Shown here piece after piece: positions 25,901 to 40,900 of a stretch of DNA of 64,000 nucleotides (the stretch's first letter is position 1; every line of letters starts with the position of its first letter). Origin of the DNA: Camarhynchus parvulus (lineage: Eukaryota; Chordata; Aves; Passeriformes; Thraupidae); the NCBI RefSeq assembly GCF_901933205.1, contig NC_044572.1, forward strand, positions 109,690,965 to 109,754,964, read 5' to 3'. Position numbers and translations under genes: made by a program. Under the pieces are notes generated by a model. It was given only the letters and a program-made list of their open reading frames with translations. It made no database searches and was not told the origin of the DNA.

Positions 25901-28900
25901 GCCACAGGCACAGGTCACTAACAGGCACTGACAGAGTTAACAGTACTGCTCTGCTAATTGATACCCATTCCTAGATTTAACCACTAATAGAGTTTGGATG
26001 CTGCAGTGATCCAGCAGAACTTTTTGAACATTCACATGTACAGTGATCATCTGAGCAACCAGTGAAACAGGCTTGAACACAGCTACTCCTCTCCTGCTGG
26101 AAGAACTTCAGGGAGAAACCTTACACAGACATGGCTGAAACTTGCAGACCAGCTGGCTGCCTAATGTCTTAGTCCTGAGCCAACTTCTTCTCCCAAAACC
26201 TATTTTCTAGGGGACAACACAGATGCACCACAGCTGGACCACCATCTCTGAGTTGTTCTCAGACCACTGGATTCTGATTATGTTTACAGCATTACATCTG
26301 CAGCCATTAATTTGAACGCTGTATTTCCATTAAAACACATATTTGAGTATTTGTCAAATTTATTTTCAATAATTTGGCTGTACCTTTCATCTCGTGCCTG
26401 TAACAGGAAGCTCAGAAGACTGACTGTGCTCTTCAGGCTGCAAACCTTGGCTATCTGAGACACAGATAAGCCAGCCCACAGAAGTGCTGGGCCTTTGGAA
26501 GTGCACTAAGCTTGTTAATACTGCTACTCATCTGTGCACTGAGGACACCATTCACTCTGGTGCCCTGGGCATGTTTTCTGAAGATGTCCACAGGGCTGAA
26601 AACCAGACAAGAACTCAGCTGGTGCTGACTGTGGACTGATAAGTAATTCACCTTGCTGAATGTCTATGACTATGACTATGACTGCATCTATGACTTTTTG
26701 ACATCCATGATGACTGACCTTTTTTTCAAAGGTAGAACTCACTTGACACCAGTTACTGCTCTCTGCATAGGTACAATGCTGTTTCCATTACCACATTTGT
26801 TATAAAATGGAGTAGAATTAGGAAGGTCTAGTGTATAACTGTGCAATTACTGTTAATAGATACTACTTGGACTAATTCACATTGTGCCTCATAATCTGGT
26901 ATTGGGGGGAAAATAGCTTGTGGCTTCAGATAGCATAGTAATTTTTGTTAATACCACAAATCAAATGCAGTTAAATGACATTCTCATGGGCACTGTCTGG
27001 CTGCTAGGCTTGCTGCAAGCCTTCTTCTCCTGCACAGCAATGAATCACTGATGCTGACAATTTGCTAAAGAGCAGCCCTTTATTGCAAATGCAGAAAATA
27101 TTTCTGAATTACTTCTAGGGTTTTGCAATTTCACATATTTCAATATCTCAGCCAAATATATTCGCCTTGAACTCTATTTCTCTATTGCTTTAATATTATG
27201 AAAACAATTACATAGTTAAAAAACCAAAACCAAAACAGGGATGATAAATACTTACCACTTGGCTTATATCATATCCCCAAGGAAGAAAAAGAACTCCTGT
27301 GTTATATTTCTCCCAATGTGAACACATGAAGTTAAACAAGACAATGCTTAAATATATATACATTGTATATACAGAAACTCCAGTCTTCCCATTGTCACGG
27401 GAACAGACAGAAAAAAAAGAAAGCACAAAAATGGAGGTAGCCCAGCTATCCAGCCCATGGTCAAATAGTTCTCCCAGAGGACTACTGGACTGAGTTCTTC
27501 GAGCATGTTTCCCATCTATGGAGTCTAGAAGGATTGAGAAAGGAAAAGAAACAAAGAATTAGAGCACAACCAAAGCAGTAGCTTTCTCCACATACAATTC
27601 ACTACTGCCATATATAACTTAAAGGAAAATTACACCGATGACAGCAAACTGAAGCACAACAGCCCTCTCAATATCAACAGGTAAGAACTGCTCAAATAAT
27701 AATTGCTCCAGATAGCGAGTAATTTTTCTGTCCTTACCTCAGCTCTGAAACTAAATGCCACTTTCCTCATGAATTTTAGAAAGACACCCATAATTACTTG
27801 CCCCCAGCGATCTTGAAACATTTTTACATCAGTCCCTGCAATTAGTTTCAAGTGCCAAAAAGTGTCCATAGAGCTTCTTGCCCATCCATTGGTGTTGTGG
27901 ACCCTCTGAGCCTTCAGAGCTCTTGTGGGGTGGATTCCTAAGGCATTTAAGTTCCTTGATGCTCAATACCTCAATGACTAACAGTTACACGGCAGCTTTA
28001 AGGAGCAAATTTCACAAAATTTATTTGTATTTGTGCTTATATATATTTTAAAGTGTTTTTCAGTTTTCATACAAGAGTGTGTTCAGATGGCCAAAAAGGC
28101 CAATGGCATCCTGGCCTCCATCAGAAATAGTGTGGCCAGCAGGACCAGGTCAGTGATTGTCCCCCTGGACTTGGCACTGGTGGGGTCACACCTTTAATCC
28201 CATGTTCAGTTCTGGGCCCTTCACTACAAGAAGGACACTGAGGTACCGGAATGTGTCTAGAGAATGGCAACAGAGCTGGTGAAGGGTCTGGAACACAAAT
28301 CTTATGAGGAGTGTCTGAGACAGCTGGGGTGGTTTAGCCTGGAGAAAAGGAGGCTCAGGAGTGACCTTATCACTCTACAACCACCTTAAAGGAGGTTTTA
28401 GTGAGATGGGGGTCAGTCTCTTCTCCCAGGTACAAGAAGAAATGGTCCCAGGTCACACCGAGGGAGGTTACATTGGACATTAGGAAATAATTCTACACAA
28501 AGATGGTTATCAGCCATTGGAACAGGCTGCTCAGCTAAGCGGTGGAGTCACCATCGCTGGAGGTATTTAAAAGGTGTGCAGATGTGGCCCTTGGGGACAT
28601 GGTTTAGTGGTGGACTTGGCATTGCTGGGTTAATGGTTGGACCTGATGACCCTAAAGTCTTTTCCAACATGCATGATTATATGATTCTAAGAATGCATTA
28701 CAGTTAAGGTGCACTATGTGTTGATCACTTTTAGTACTTGAGTGCTTAAAAAATGATCCAGCACTGTATAGGACCTTACTCTGAGGCTGTAGTTGGACAA
28801 TGTGGTTTGAGTTGATCTGATAGTTCCCTGCTGTTGAACAGGGTGACCTGCAGCCTGTTCAGCTGGTGGAAAGGCAGCAAACATTATGTTTTCTTCTGGG

Positions 28901-31900
28901 TCACTGAATTGGTACTGTGAATGGTACAAAATGCAAGGGAGATGGCACAAGGGAGGGATGGTGAACATGGGGAGGAGAAAGGTGGTTTAGCAGCTGTAAC
29001 ATTTCTTAGTTGTGATGTTCAACCATACCCTTAGTCTCTTTTCTGAGACTGTGCAGGTGAAAAATAGAACTATTTTCCTCTTAAAGTTAAGTGTAAACAT
29101 GCAGGATGAACCTCTTAGGAGAAAGTACACAGAACAAACTCTACAGATTGCTTGGTTTTGTCTTGAATCTCAAAATAAAATGGAGGTGCTTTTCTTTTTG
29201 ATATTACTTGGAAGGTGCTATAGGTAACAATTATTAGCTATTGATAGCATTAATAACCCAAAACTGACGAGGAGCACAACTCAGCAGAGTGAGACCAAAG
29301 ACACCACAGCTGCTGTAGATCATATGCTACTTACTTCTCTGAATTATTTGGCAGTACTGTGAGTTTTGTTTAATGTAAATATACTTCAGGGACCTAAACC
29401 AGGAAAAGATGGGATTTCATCTTGTACAGATTTTAGACTATATCTCTAATGTAATATCCAAACAGCTGCGATATATCCTCTGCTCAAACACAAATCTCTT
29501 GAGACAGTTCTCAGAACTCTAAAACTTAAATATCTCATAGAGGATTTCAAATATAGCTTGCCTCCTTCTAGAGACTCACTCTCTATTAAGATTTCCATTG
29601 AATTTTCAGCCTCTTACTGAAATGTGCAGAAAGAAAACTGTATAAGCTTGAGGTTACTTGAAAGATGTTGCAATAAAATTAGAAATTCTTCCATCCATTG
29701 AACAATATCTCTAAACCTAACCAGCAAATAAAGATATAAGCAATCCTAAAGAGTTTGTGGTGTTTTATATTCCAAGAACACCTATCCCAAATCAGATAGG
29801 ATTCAGTTACACAGGTGTTACTATTTAAAAATAAGAATGTTAGAACATTTGTCTGTTTATAAATTTTACATTGTCACACAAGTATATAGATACTAAAATA
29901 TATACCTCACAGTGAAAAGTGGTTTTCATTTTGCAATGACTTGGTTTTTCTAAAAAGAAGCTCATAGTATTGTCCTAAAATACAGTACTTCTAATTATAA
30001 TGGTCATGGAAAAAAATACAGGAAGTATATGACACATACATCAAACCGGATTTTCAGAAATCCTTAACCACATTTTCCATGTAGTTTCATTAGCTTTTTA
30101 AAAGACTGAAAATATTTTCTGGCTTTGGTTTCAATTTGAAATCATTCATGCCAACAATGGTGTGTGTTCATTGGTTAACATACACTGTCTCACGCTTTCA
30201 TTGCTTTAGAATTCTTATATTATGATTTTGTCTCACAAGGATTCATAAATACTCCATTGTATAAAGTTTATATAACTTTTAAAGAGTGGAATTCAAAGTA
30301 ACAGCAAAAAGCACTCCATTTCATGGGAAGGAAATGATACCAAACCACCTTAAAAAAGCAGGAGGGATGGAGAGCAGCATGTTAGGGAATTTGGAGAGAG
30401 TAACTGTGTCATTAAAATAAGCTGAGAAAGATTACAGTTGCATATTTAGTTAGTTATTATGGTTCTTTGCAGTCTTCCAGAGGGAAAACTTTGGCCACGC
30501 AAAATTAAATCTCCGACTAAATATTTCATGAAGTGGCTTGGACAGCAGACATAAAAATCTACATATATATTAGTTCATTATGGCTTTGACTGTCAACATC
30601 ATATTCCTTGCCTTCCAAGTATTAGGAACTACAAGCTTCACTGGAAAAAAACATCTACGTTAAAAATCTCAGAAGCTGAACTTCCCATGAGCCTTCTGGG
30701 GTCCCATACAATAACAGTTATAATATGTAAATCCAATTTATGAAGCAATAGCCGCTTCATTAAATTCCATACAATGACATAAAAAATGCTTCTGAGTACA
30801 GAGAGCTGCTAGAGAAATCTGAATAGCAGTCACCTTCAAAGGATTGTCATCCCATTGCTTTTTATGGTACAAATATAAGGAGATTCTGGACGAAAGATTT
30901 TGGCACAATCTCACCAACTGAATAGAAATGTCAAGGTATGTACCATGCAGAGGGAGAGATCTGCTCAAGGGGATACCCCAGGTCAATCAAGATGGCTGTA
31001 CATGCATTGGTCTGATTCCAAAAGTGGTCAGCCCCTCTGCACAGCACTGCAGCCTACATGTATAACACACCTGTATATAGCCTGAGCATCTCAAATACAG
31101 CACACAAATATATGGCTGCACTGCAGTGGCCTTACCAGAAACAGCTCCAAGGAGAGGGTACATTCAGAATCAATTAAGGTTGAAAAAGACCTCCAAGATC
31201 ATTGAGTTCGGCCTCTGACTGAATAGTGCCTTATCAACTAAATAATAATGCTAAGTGCCATGTCCAGTAGTTTCTTGAACATTTTCCAGGGATGGCAATT
31301 CCACCACCGTCCTGAGCATTAAGCCCAGACCATTCCAAGGCTTAACCACCCCTTCAGAGAAAAATTTCTTCCTGATGTCACACAGGAACCTCCCCTGGTA
31401 CAGCTTGAGGTTATTTCCTTTTGTCCTGTTGATTGTTGTCTGGGAGAAGAGACCGACCCCCACCTTGCTACAGCCTCCTTTCAGGTGGAGTGATAAGGTC
31501 ATCCCTGAGCCTCCTTTTCTCCTTAACACCCCCAGCTCCTTCTGCTGCTCCCCATAAGATTTGTGCTCCAGACAATTTTCCAGCTCTGTTAACCTTCTCT
31601 AGACACATTCCAGCACCTCAATGTCCTTCTTGTAGTGAGGGGCCCAGAACTGAACACAGGATTCAAAGTGAGGCCTCACCAGGGCTGAGCACAGAGGCAT
31701 GATCACGGCCCTGACCCTGCTGCTCACATGATTTCTGATGGAGGCCAGGATGCCATTGGTGGTTTTGGCCACCTGGGCACACAATGGCTCATGTTTAGCC
31801 ATGGTCAACCACCAGCCCCAGGTCCTTTTCCACTGGGTCACTTTCCAGCCGCTCTTCCCCCAGCCTGTGGCACTGCCTGGGGTTGTTGTGACCCAGGTGC

Positions 31901-34900
31901 AGGACCTGGCACCTGGCCTTGTTGAGCCTCACACCATTGGCCTCAGCCCATTGATCCTGCCTGTCCAGATCCCCATGCAGAGCCTCCCTGCCCTCCAGCA
32001 GATCAACACTCCCACCCAACTTGCTGTCATCTGCAAACTCACGGAGGGAGCACTCAATCCCCTCATCCAAATCATCAATAAAGCTATTAAACAGGTCTGA
32101 TCCCCTGGCTGTCCTGCATGCGCTGCATAATGACACTAAAGATGATCTGCTCCATAACTTTCCCAGACACTGAGGTCAGGCTGACAGGCCTGTAGTTCCC
32201 CAGATCCTCTTTTCAGCCCTTCTTGCAGGTGGGCATCACACTGGCCAGTTCTCCAGTTCTCTGGTTGACCAGGACTGGTGACAAATGCTGGAGAGTGGCC
32301 TGGCTCTTCCGCCACCTCCCTCAGTACCTGGTGTGGATCCCATCCGGCCCCACAGACTGGTGTCAGCTGGCACAGCAGGGCACTGCTGCTCCCTCCTGGA
32401 TCACAGCAGGGCACTGTCTGTCCCTCCTGGATCACAGCAGGGCACTGTCTGTCCCTCCTGGATCACAGCAGGGCACTGGCTGTCCCTCCTGGATCACAGC
32501 AGTGCTCTGGCTGCTCCCTGTCCCTCCCTACCAGCTCAGGCCAGCTGCCTGGAGGGTGTTGGGTCTTTCTGCTGAAGACTGAGGCAAAGAAGGCATCAAG
32601 CTCCTCAGACTTTTCCTCATCTTTGGAACACTCATCAGTGTTCCTTTGCACCCAATAAAGGATGGAGATTTTCCTTGGCCATCTTTTTGTTGTTATATAT
32701 TTATAAAAACACTTTGTATTATCTTTCACAGTGGTGACAACATGGAGTTCTAGCTGGGCTTTCACCAATCCAGTTTTCCCTCTACAAGACCTGATGACAT
32801 CCTTGTACTCATCTTGAGTTGTCTGCCCCTATTTCTGAAGTTTATAAACTCTTTTTTTTCTCTCCAAGTCCAGTGAAAACTCCCTGTTCAGCCAGGCCAG
32901 TCTTCCCTGATGGCTCATCCTTGGGCACCTAGGGATAGTCTGCTCCTGTGCCTACAAGATTTCCTTCTTTAAATGTATCCAGCCTTCCTGGGCCCTTATT
33001 ACACAGAACTGTGCAGTCCTTTAAATATACTACCTTCAGTCTCCTCCAAAAATAGCTCCATTGCACCATGGTGTGGAAAGTCTCGTTTGGAACAAGAGAG
33101 CTTTGGAAGAGAAAGCAAAAAAGCCACACAAATGTGGATCTCACTTCCAGGTCAGCGTAATTTCAGGTCTGTCTTCACACCACTGCACAGCAAAGTGCAG
33201 TCTACCTAAAAATACACTCATGGCACAGAATGAAGTAGTAAAAATAGAATATGAAACTGAGATGTAGGTGTTATGGGAGAAAAACAGCAAGAGGAAAGAA
33301 AAAAATATGTACTTATTTCCATAAGAAACTCAGGCCTGTCATCACATCTGTCATCACCACCTCTCCTGACACAGTCCTTAAGCACTGAAGTGCCTAACAA
33401 TTTCCTTTTTTCTGCTTTGTCCTTTATTTTTCCTATTTCTTTGAAAGCACCCTCTGCTAATTCTGATGTCTGAGCTTCTGAGAATGTCATCATCATGGAA
33501 CAAAGATTTTTATGAAACCAAACAGCAGTGACTCTCCTATGAAGAAGGCTGAGAGAATTGGGGTCGTTCAGCCTGGAGAAGAAAAAGCTCCAGGGAGTCC
33601 TTAGAGCAGCTTTCCAGTACCTAGAGGGGCTACAGGAGAGCTGGAGAGGGACTTTCGTCAAGGGCATGTAGGGATAGGACAAGGGGGAAGAGGTTCACTG
33701 AAAGAAGGTAGGTTTAGATTAGGTATTAGCAAGCAAATCTTTACTGTGAGGATGGTGAGGCACTGGATTGGGTTGCCTGGAGAAGCTAGGAATGTTCCGT
33801 CCCTGGAAGTGTTCAAGACCAGATTGGACAGGGCTCTGGGCAACCTGATCTAGTGGAAGGTGTCCCTGCCCATGGCAGGGGGATTGGAACCAGACTGCTG
33901 CTGTATAATGATTTCCATTGTTCTTCTAAAATAATTTGAACATTCAAGAGGGATAAGAGTTACTGCAATAGAGCCTCTAATATATTATTTAACATGCTGG
34001 TTTGGGTTTAAGTCTGATAAACATTTTTTGTGTGTGTGTTGTGGTTTGGGGTTTTTTAGTTGGTTTTTTGTGTTTTGGTTTTTTTTTTAATCTAAGAGAA
34101 CTATTTTGGAAAGAGATCAGTAATTTATCCACAATGCCTCTTTATCTCAGAATCATCACTAGTGAATTTGAAGACAAAATTACATGAAAACGTCAGACAT
34201 GCAAATTATTTCACTGTACATTACCTAAAGCATAAGCACAAAAGGTGGTAAAAGCACTGAACAGCCACACCCAGGTGGGAACAAGTCCAGGACTGGTACC
34301 TGAAAAAAATGGGGTAGTGAGTCAGGGTAACAGGGGTTAACATCAAAGTAATCCACCAAGATATGCACACAGATACAAACTAGCTGCCACTGATTAACAT
34401 ACTGCATCAAACAGAAATATCTGAGTCTGACCTTCAGGCACTGGTGAGCTCTAGCAAAGAAGCACTGAGCAGGCTTGAATGTGTTTCCACCATAAAGGAC
34501 AAAAGGGAATAGAGAGGTTTTTTGGTCCTGAAATGACTCTAGCATTGCACAAAACAATGACAGCAACTAGGAAAAATATTCACAGGTCATGGGAAGAATA
34601 TCCATTGAAAAATTAGTTAATGCTCATGTAACATATAGGAAAAAAGAAGTTTTCAAGCATTGTTATCAGTACCAGTCTGGGGTTTGTGTAGCACTCTTAC
34701 CACACAGATCTGAAAAGGAAGTTTCTGTCCTTAGGCCAGCAGAAATGCTAGCATCCTTTTCTTTTTTTTTTTTTTTCCATGAGAAAAAGGAAAAGATAGT
34801 TGAATTGGACAGAGCCCAGAGCTCTGTTCTTGCTCTGCTGACAACATTAATTCCAGGTTATTGTTGCTCCTTTAAAGAAATCGATCCTTCTTCCAAAGAG

Positions 34901-37900
34901 ACTTCTATTTAACTTAAACATCACCCAATACTATACCAACACTAAACAACTGTAAATGCAAAGTCCTCTCAGGTTTCGGCCATTTGGCACCAAACACAGG
35001 GAATTCCTGCATACAGAAGTGTGTCCTTGCCTGGATGATGCCAGGAGATGCCAGCAACCTAAAGCAGTGCCCTGACTACCTTTCTCTTAGCGCCTCATCT
35101 TGCCATTCTGGAAGCAAAGATGACAATTCCTAGCTGCAAATCTGCAAACTGTACCATGAAAACCAACTGTGCAGGAAATTTAATTATTTATATCTGATCC
35201 TAGGTATAGGATTGATATATGATACTCCAAAGGCCCTTTAGGTTGCATGAAAGTTTTCCATCAACTGAGAAATGATGTTCTCATGTGGACTCAGGAAGAG
35301 CTTGCAAACTACACCTACAGGTTTCAACTCTTAACAGCTTTAATCACCATTTCAAATGTCTTCAAGTTCCATGTATATCTACTGAGAATGTGCCAAGATA
35401 ACATCATCCCATTAAAAAGATCTGTTCTGGATGTTCTTTTATTACAGGGCTGAGTAAATATCATCTGCATTGATAAAAAAAGCACCAGGTGCGCAAGAAC
35501 GAGGTCAGACAACTACATAACAAGCTGGTCCTCAAAATGTAACTTTGAACCAAAACTGCTAACAAGTATCCCTGCCTCTAGAATTGCAATGCTAAATGTA
35601 CAACAACCCACACCAAAGGGCACCTCTTGAAGCTAACCACAGGCATAACAAAATGAAGGCAGCTAAATGTAGTTATTTCAGGAAATAAAAGTGTTATCTT
35701 CACTGAATTGTCTAGTTTAAAGAAAATCTAACCCTTTTATCTATACATATTTTACACATTAATCCCCTGGAAGATTTTTACTACTTTCTGCGGGCTCCAA
35801 CAGCTGGTCTGAGAAGCCCAAACCAAAGATGTCCGACACTCAGGAGCAATCAGATCCAAAAAAAATCTGACTTGGTCTTCAACGAGGAGCAAACATGGAC
35901 TTGGACTTTGGAAGTCGTAATTTGAAGAGACATTTATTTAGAAACTATGTTTTTGTCTAGAAGCAGTCTTGAATAGGGGGTGTGAATATGTGGAGAAATG
36001 AAAGGGAAGTTAACTCTTTCAGGCATTAGTTTAGGTATTAGGAAATGTGAAATCAATTAAAATGTTATGAAGAATATTCAAGTGGATTTTGGCTGCATAT
36101 TTAAACCCTGGAATAAACTTTAAATATAATGAGATCTTACCAGAAACTTCAAGCAGTATATGCTGAAACCCATTTTAGGGACAAAATTAAATAAGATTTT
36201 TCAATAAAATGATCTAAATTTATAATGCTATGTGTGAGGCAGATTCTCCTATCTGCACCTGTAGAAGCCTTATTAAGGGAATAAGTGGAAGATTTAAGTG
36301 TCTGATACCTCCCTGACCCATTCAGAATTATAAGCAGTTCAATTATTCTGAAAAATTACAATGTGAACATATTTACCTGAGGCAGTGTAGTCCCAGTCAT
36401 AAAAAGATATTAGAAAATAATTAAATAAAATCATGATAAATCCAGAGAATGTTAACAGGTTGGGAGCAATCCACAAAGGCACTACCTGTTAAAAATGAAA
36501 GGAAAAAAATCAGAAAAATTATATTTTAATTTGTATATCTTATTTTAATAAAATATTTTCTATAGGAAAGGAGCTTTTTATGACATCAGCAATACTCAGA
36601 TTTGTGTATATTTCCACATTTTCAAATCAAAATACAGTTTTAATTTCTGAAATTTATTTTCAAATGAATCCTTTTGCCTGATTTCTGTGATTGCAGATTG
36701 ATATTTTAAGAATGATATTTTTAAAACATTGTACTCCCTTTAAAATGTTGTACATTATCCTCATTTACCCAGCTCCCAAGGAAAGCCTTCTGTGATCAGC
36801 TGTATCAGGAACGGAAAGAAGGCTGCAGCACCCCAGTGTGGTAATTCAGCATCCACGTGGCAGGTTTTTTAAGCATTGTATTCTCACTCTATAACAAGGA
36901 AACCTCTTCTTCCAAAGTATGTGAATAATTTCTTACTCCAAACATCAACTAAATCAGACCCTGAGTGCATTACACTTTTAGATTCAGATCTCCCCATTAC
37001 AAGCATCTCCCTACTCTCTAAATAGTAACTTTCTGACAGGGTCTACCTCTTTATTCATCAATTATTAATGCTCCATTAATTCATTTTACTTTGAAGGGTA
37101 CTGAAAAGGACTCTCTACCTTCACCAATACCTTTCTGTCCCAGTAATCATTCTTAGACATTAATTCCCTGTGGCTTTAAGCTGGCCCTTACACTGCAAAA
37201 GGAATCCCTTTTGAAAATACTCTTCCAAAGTAACACAGTTTCTCCAGAATATTTTCTGAAGTAGCCTACAGAGCTTTCTACATGATTTTAGACAGAACAT
37301 ATTTGCAGAAATACTAAGTATCAACCACTACCATCACTCAAACACATTATCAATATATATAAACACAAAAATACTGCAGGCTTATAATTAAATTACTTGG
37401 AGGGTCTAAGGACTCAAAATGTATATAAAGTACTTCAACACTATGAAATAGTACAAGAAAATATTAAAGAAAATCAAATCAAATAATTCCTGATACTAAC
37501 AGGAATAGTATATTACAATAGTATACTATAACTATACTAACAATAGTTTTGAAATCAAATGTTTTGCTAGTATCTCTGGACTAGCTAGCTGAACAGACAG
37601 ATGAATACATATTAATTTATTCTATCCAACTACTACGTTTACTTAAATTTACTTTTAAAATCTGAATGCTTTGACTGATTTAGTATCCTGACTGGGTTAT
37701 CTTTTTCAACTATAGAGCAATTTGTAATATTCAGGAGAAATTGTGAAAACCAATGGTGTACAGACTAAGTGTACGCTTCCAAAAACCAGGTTAGAGTTCC
37801 TGAACACTTTTCCATGTTTCTTAGATGTTTTCTGTAATAGCATTGGGAAAATATTATTATATTTTATTTATTATAAAAAAACTATTATATCTGATATTTG

Positions 37901-40900
37901 TTTCCTTATCAGCAGGACTTTATCGCTGATTTTAAAACACTGCATGTCAGCTCTCATGATATTTAAAATACACCATGGAATGCATACAGCAACAATTTTT
38001 AAAACGTAACATATCTATCATTCTGAGTGTTCAAAAGGGCAAATCTAAACCTCTAAGAAAAGGGACAGCAAATGTCCCCTGAAATTCCTTTTGGAGATCA
38101 TCTAAGGAGGAACCCTTCACTGCATGGTCTCCCTTTCTTACACTGACAGCATGCTCAGCATGCAGCAACAGCTGCACATCTCCCAGCTTTGCTACCTGAG
38201 GATGCAGAAGATGAATCTCCTGCTGGGATTTATCTGGTATCTCTGACCTTCCATGAAATAAGAAGCACAGACACTGAAAAAAAAAAATCTAGATTTGTCT
38301 CTTTTAATCTAAATCATAGATCAAAAGAATGCTCTAAGACACTATGGATGAAATGTTTACATGGATATACATGGATAAACTGATGGCTTTTTCCTGGATG
38401 ATTCATAAGGATTGTTGACAATCAAATCAAGTGGGACACCACAAATGTCTGCTTTCTAATTAGGCTTATCATTCTAAACAGTCACAATGTAATTTTTAAG
38501 TTATTACAGGAAATAATTCATGCTTCCATGGTGTGAATATGAAGAAGTTATTTTAACCCACTTTCTTGCTAACTGTGTAATTTAAGAAGGAAACTTTCAA
38601 AGGTTTTTCAACTTGTTATAGTTGCAATCCCTTTGGCTAACAGACACACCACGAAAAACAGTGTCAGGAGTTCTGTCCTCTGGAAAACAGACTCTCCTGC
38701 AGTTAAACCCTTAAGCATGTTCTTTTGATCCTTACTGAACCTAATCTGTCTAGGTATTTGGAAAGTATTCCAGTTGCAAAATCCCTTTTGTTATATTTAA
38801 TGCTCCTTATCTTTTTAGTCGGCATTACACCATCATCACCCTATTTCATAATTAGAAAATCACAGGGTGTTCAATATTAATTTCTTACACACCTTGAATT
38901 TATTAGTATGCTATAGAAGGATGAGCTGCAATCTTTATTGTCTAATTAACAGACAGTAGAGGTCTAATACATCAATGTGCTACATGATTAATACAGTTGG
39001 AGGTGCCATGGGGAAAATCACATCGGCTTTCTGGCAAAACCCTTGTGTGCTTGAACCTTTTAAAAAACTCTTAGTTCCATGAAGTATTAACTGATTTCTG
39101 TTTCTCTGGGTCTAGCCATTTATTCTAAAAGCCTTAATACAAGCAGCAAATGCTTTAATACAGCAATTATTTGGATAATAAATGGTAAAGTACACATTTA
39201 TATAAAGCTCTGTTCAAACTTCACTAGGTCACTTGAGACCACTAAAATGCTACTCTTGCCCAATTCTGCTGATAAAATCAAAGTTCATAAAGGCAACAGA
39301 GGGGAGTTTAATTGATTTAAGTGATACTGGCATACACCTGTGTATTCCAGTGGGATTTCCTCCTTTTCCCCTCATTGTACTGCATCCCCACCAGAGATAA
39401 ATGAACTGGGTTATAACAATGCGTTTTCAGCTCACAAATTTACATATTTTTAATGTCAAGCTCTTCTTAATTTCTTATAACACAGGAAGTACATTTTACA
39501 ATGAATGGTAATGACTTATAACATAGGAAACACATCTTCCAATGAATTCTGGTTGTGGAATACAGAGAAACTTGTGTTGCCATAAAGATTAAACAGGCAT
39601 ATGAAAGGCAAGACCAGAATCTCAAGCCATTGTTCTCATGAGTTGTTTTTTCTTTTTACTTGGCTCAGTGAATTTAAGATATTTTTTTAACTACTCTAGA
39701 ATCTAGTAAAAATAGTCCACGTAGAATTTTTATTGTCACCAGTTTAGAAACTAAAATAATTAATTCATATCTGAGAAGGGATGCATCAGGATGTCTAAAC
39801 TGAGTGAAGGAACTTCTCCCAGTCATCAAGATGCACACTCGTACTGCCCAATTTTGAATGAACATAGTAGATGCAAAACATTCTGTAAAAATTCTTTTAA
39901 AATTATTCCCATTTCCCTATTGCAATGCACTGTTTCAGGAACAAAACCATGACAGCAACTTGCATTCCTACTGATATTTTACAAACAATTATAGTGTGGC
40001 TAGGCTATACGGGAACATTCAATAATGTTGTTCTTCTTCTGGTAAAATGCTGCAACTAATAGGAGAAATTATCTGCAAAGGAAGTTTTGCATTGACAGCA
40101 CTCCCCCTTCAGTCTGATAGCAGATGAATACCCACCCATCTCCTAAACCAAAGGGCAAGTGCACAGTAAAGCCTCTACTCATCTCCCATGCCAGAGTGCT
40201 GGAGGGGCTTTTCTGCCTCATTGTTTTCCTCAAAATTATGATGGGAATGAAAACGAAGTGTCTGAATTGAATTACTGAAGTCAGTGTCACATCTTTGAAT
40301 TTCTTTTTTCTCATCCCATGTTCAAGTTGTATTTTAATTCTTCAGTTGGGTCATATGAATGCTTTCCATGAAATTACTTTGAGGTTATGAATTAGGGATT
40401 ATGATTTTCCTGCTATATCAAGAATAATCAACACCTGAATTACAGAATCCAAAGATGGCAGATCCAACAACACTCTGACCACATACATCCTTTTTTTGTT
40501 TGTACAAAGGTTTATTTTCAAGTCTGCTCCAATCTAAACATTTCCTGTAATGAGGCAGATGCAGAAGTCAGTGCTTCCTTGGAGATCAATAAAGTTCATA
40601 TTTACTTGAGACACAGCTTGCTTTATTTTTTGTTTTTCCTTTTTGCCAACAACAGCATAACTGGCTGTGAGTGGTTTATTTTTAAAAACTGCAGATTGCA
40701 ATGCATTCAAGAGATGGCATCTTCCAATCGTTATGGTGATCATGGTAACCATTCTCATTTTCAGCTTCTGCGAGGAATGCCTGGCTGTCTCAAGCAAGGC
40801 CCCTCGGGAGAAAATGAGACAGTGCTTGCATAAAATCATATGCACAGCACAGAGAGAGAGCCATGCTGTTGTTAGGCAGCATATGCTGTGCAAAAATAAT

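Larger units (their letters stand above)
19429..27255 (-). other. Intron 5 of the SELENOI-like gene (about 7.8 kb)
   Basis: Holds small repeat copy B, the solo LTR, a strong hairpin at 25203-25234 and a TATGAC hexamer run. No other exon found. Confidence 0.8.
27525..34224 (-). other. Intron 4 of the SELENOI-like gene (CR1-rich)
   Basis: About 6.7 kb, containing three CR1 fragments in both orientations and no other recognised exon. Also has a T/G-rich tract at about 34022-34090. Confidence 0.8.

Noticed and set aside
27208..27426. 72-codon frame as a separate gene
   Set aside because: It is the inner part of exon 5, ending in intron sequence.
32223..32658. Plus-strand frames of 96-126 codons with repeated PPGSQQG
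   Set aside because: They are antisense readings of the 31-bp minisatellite within the CR1 element.
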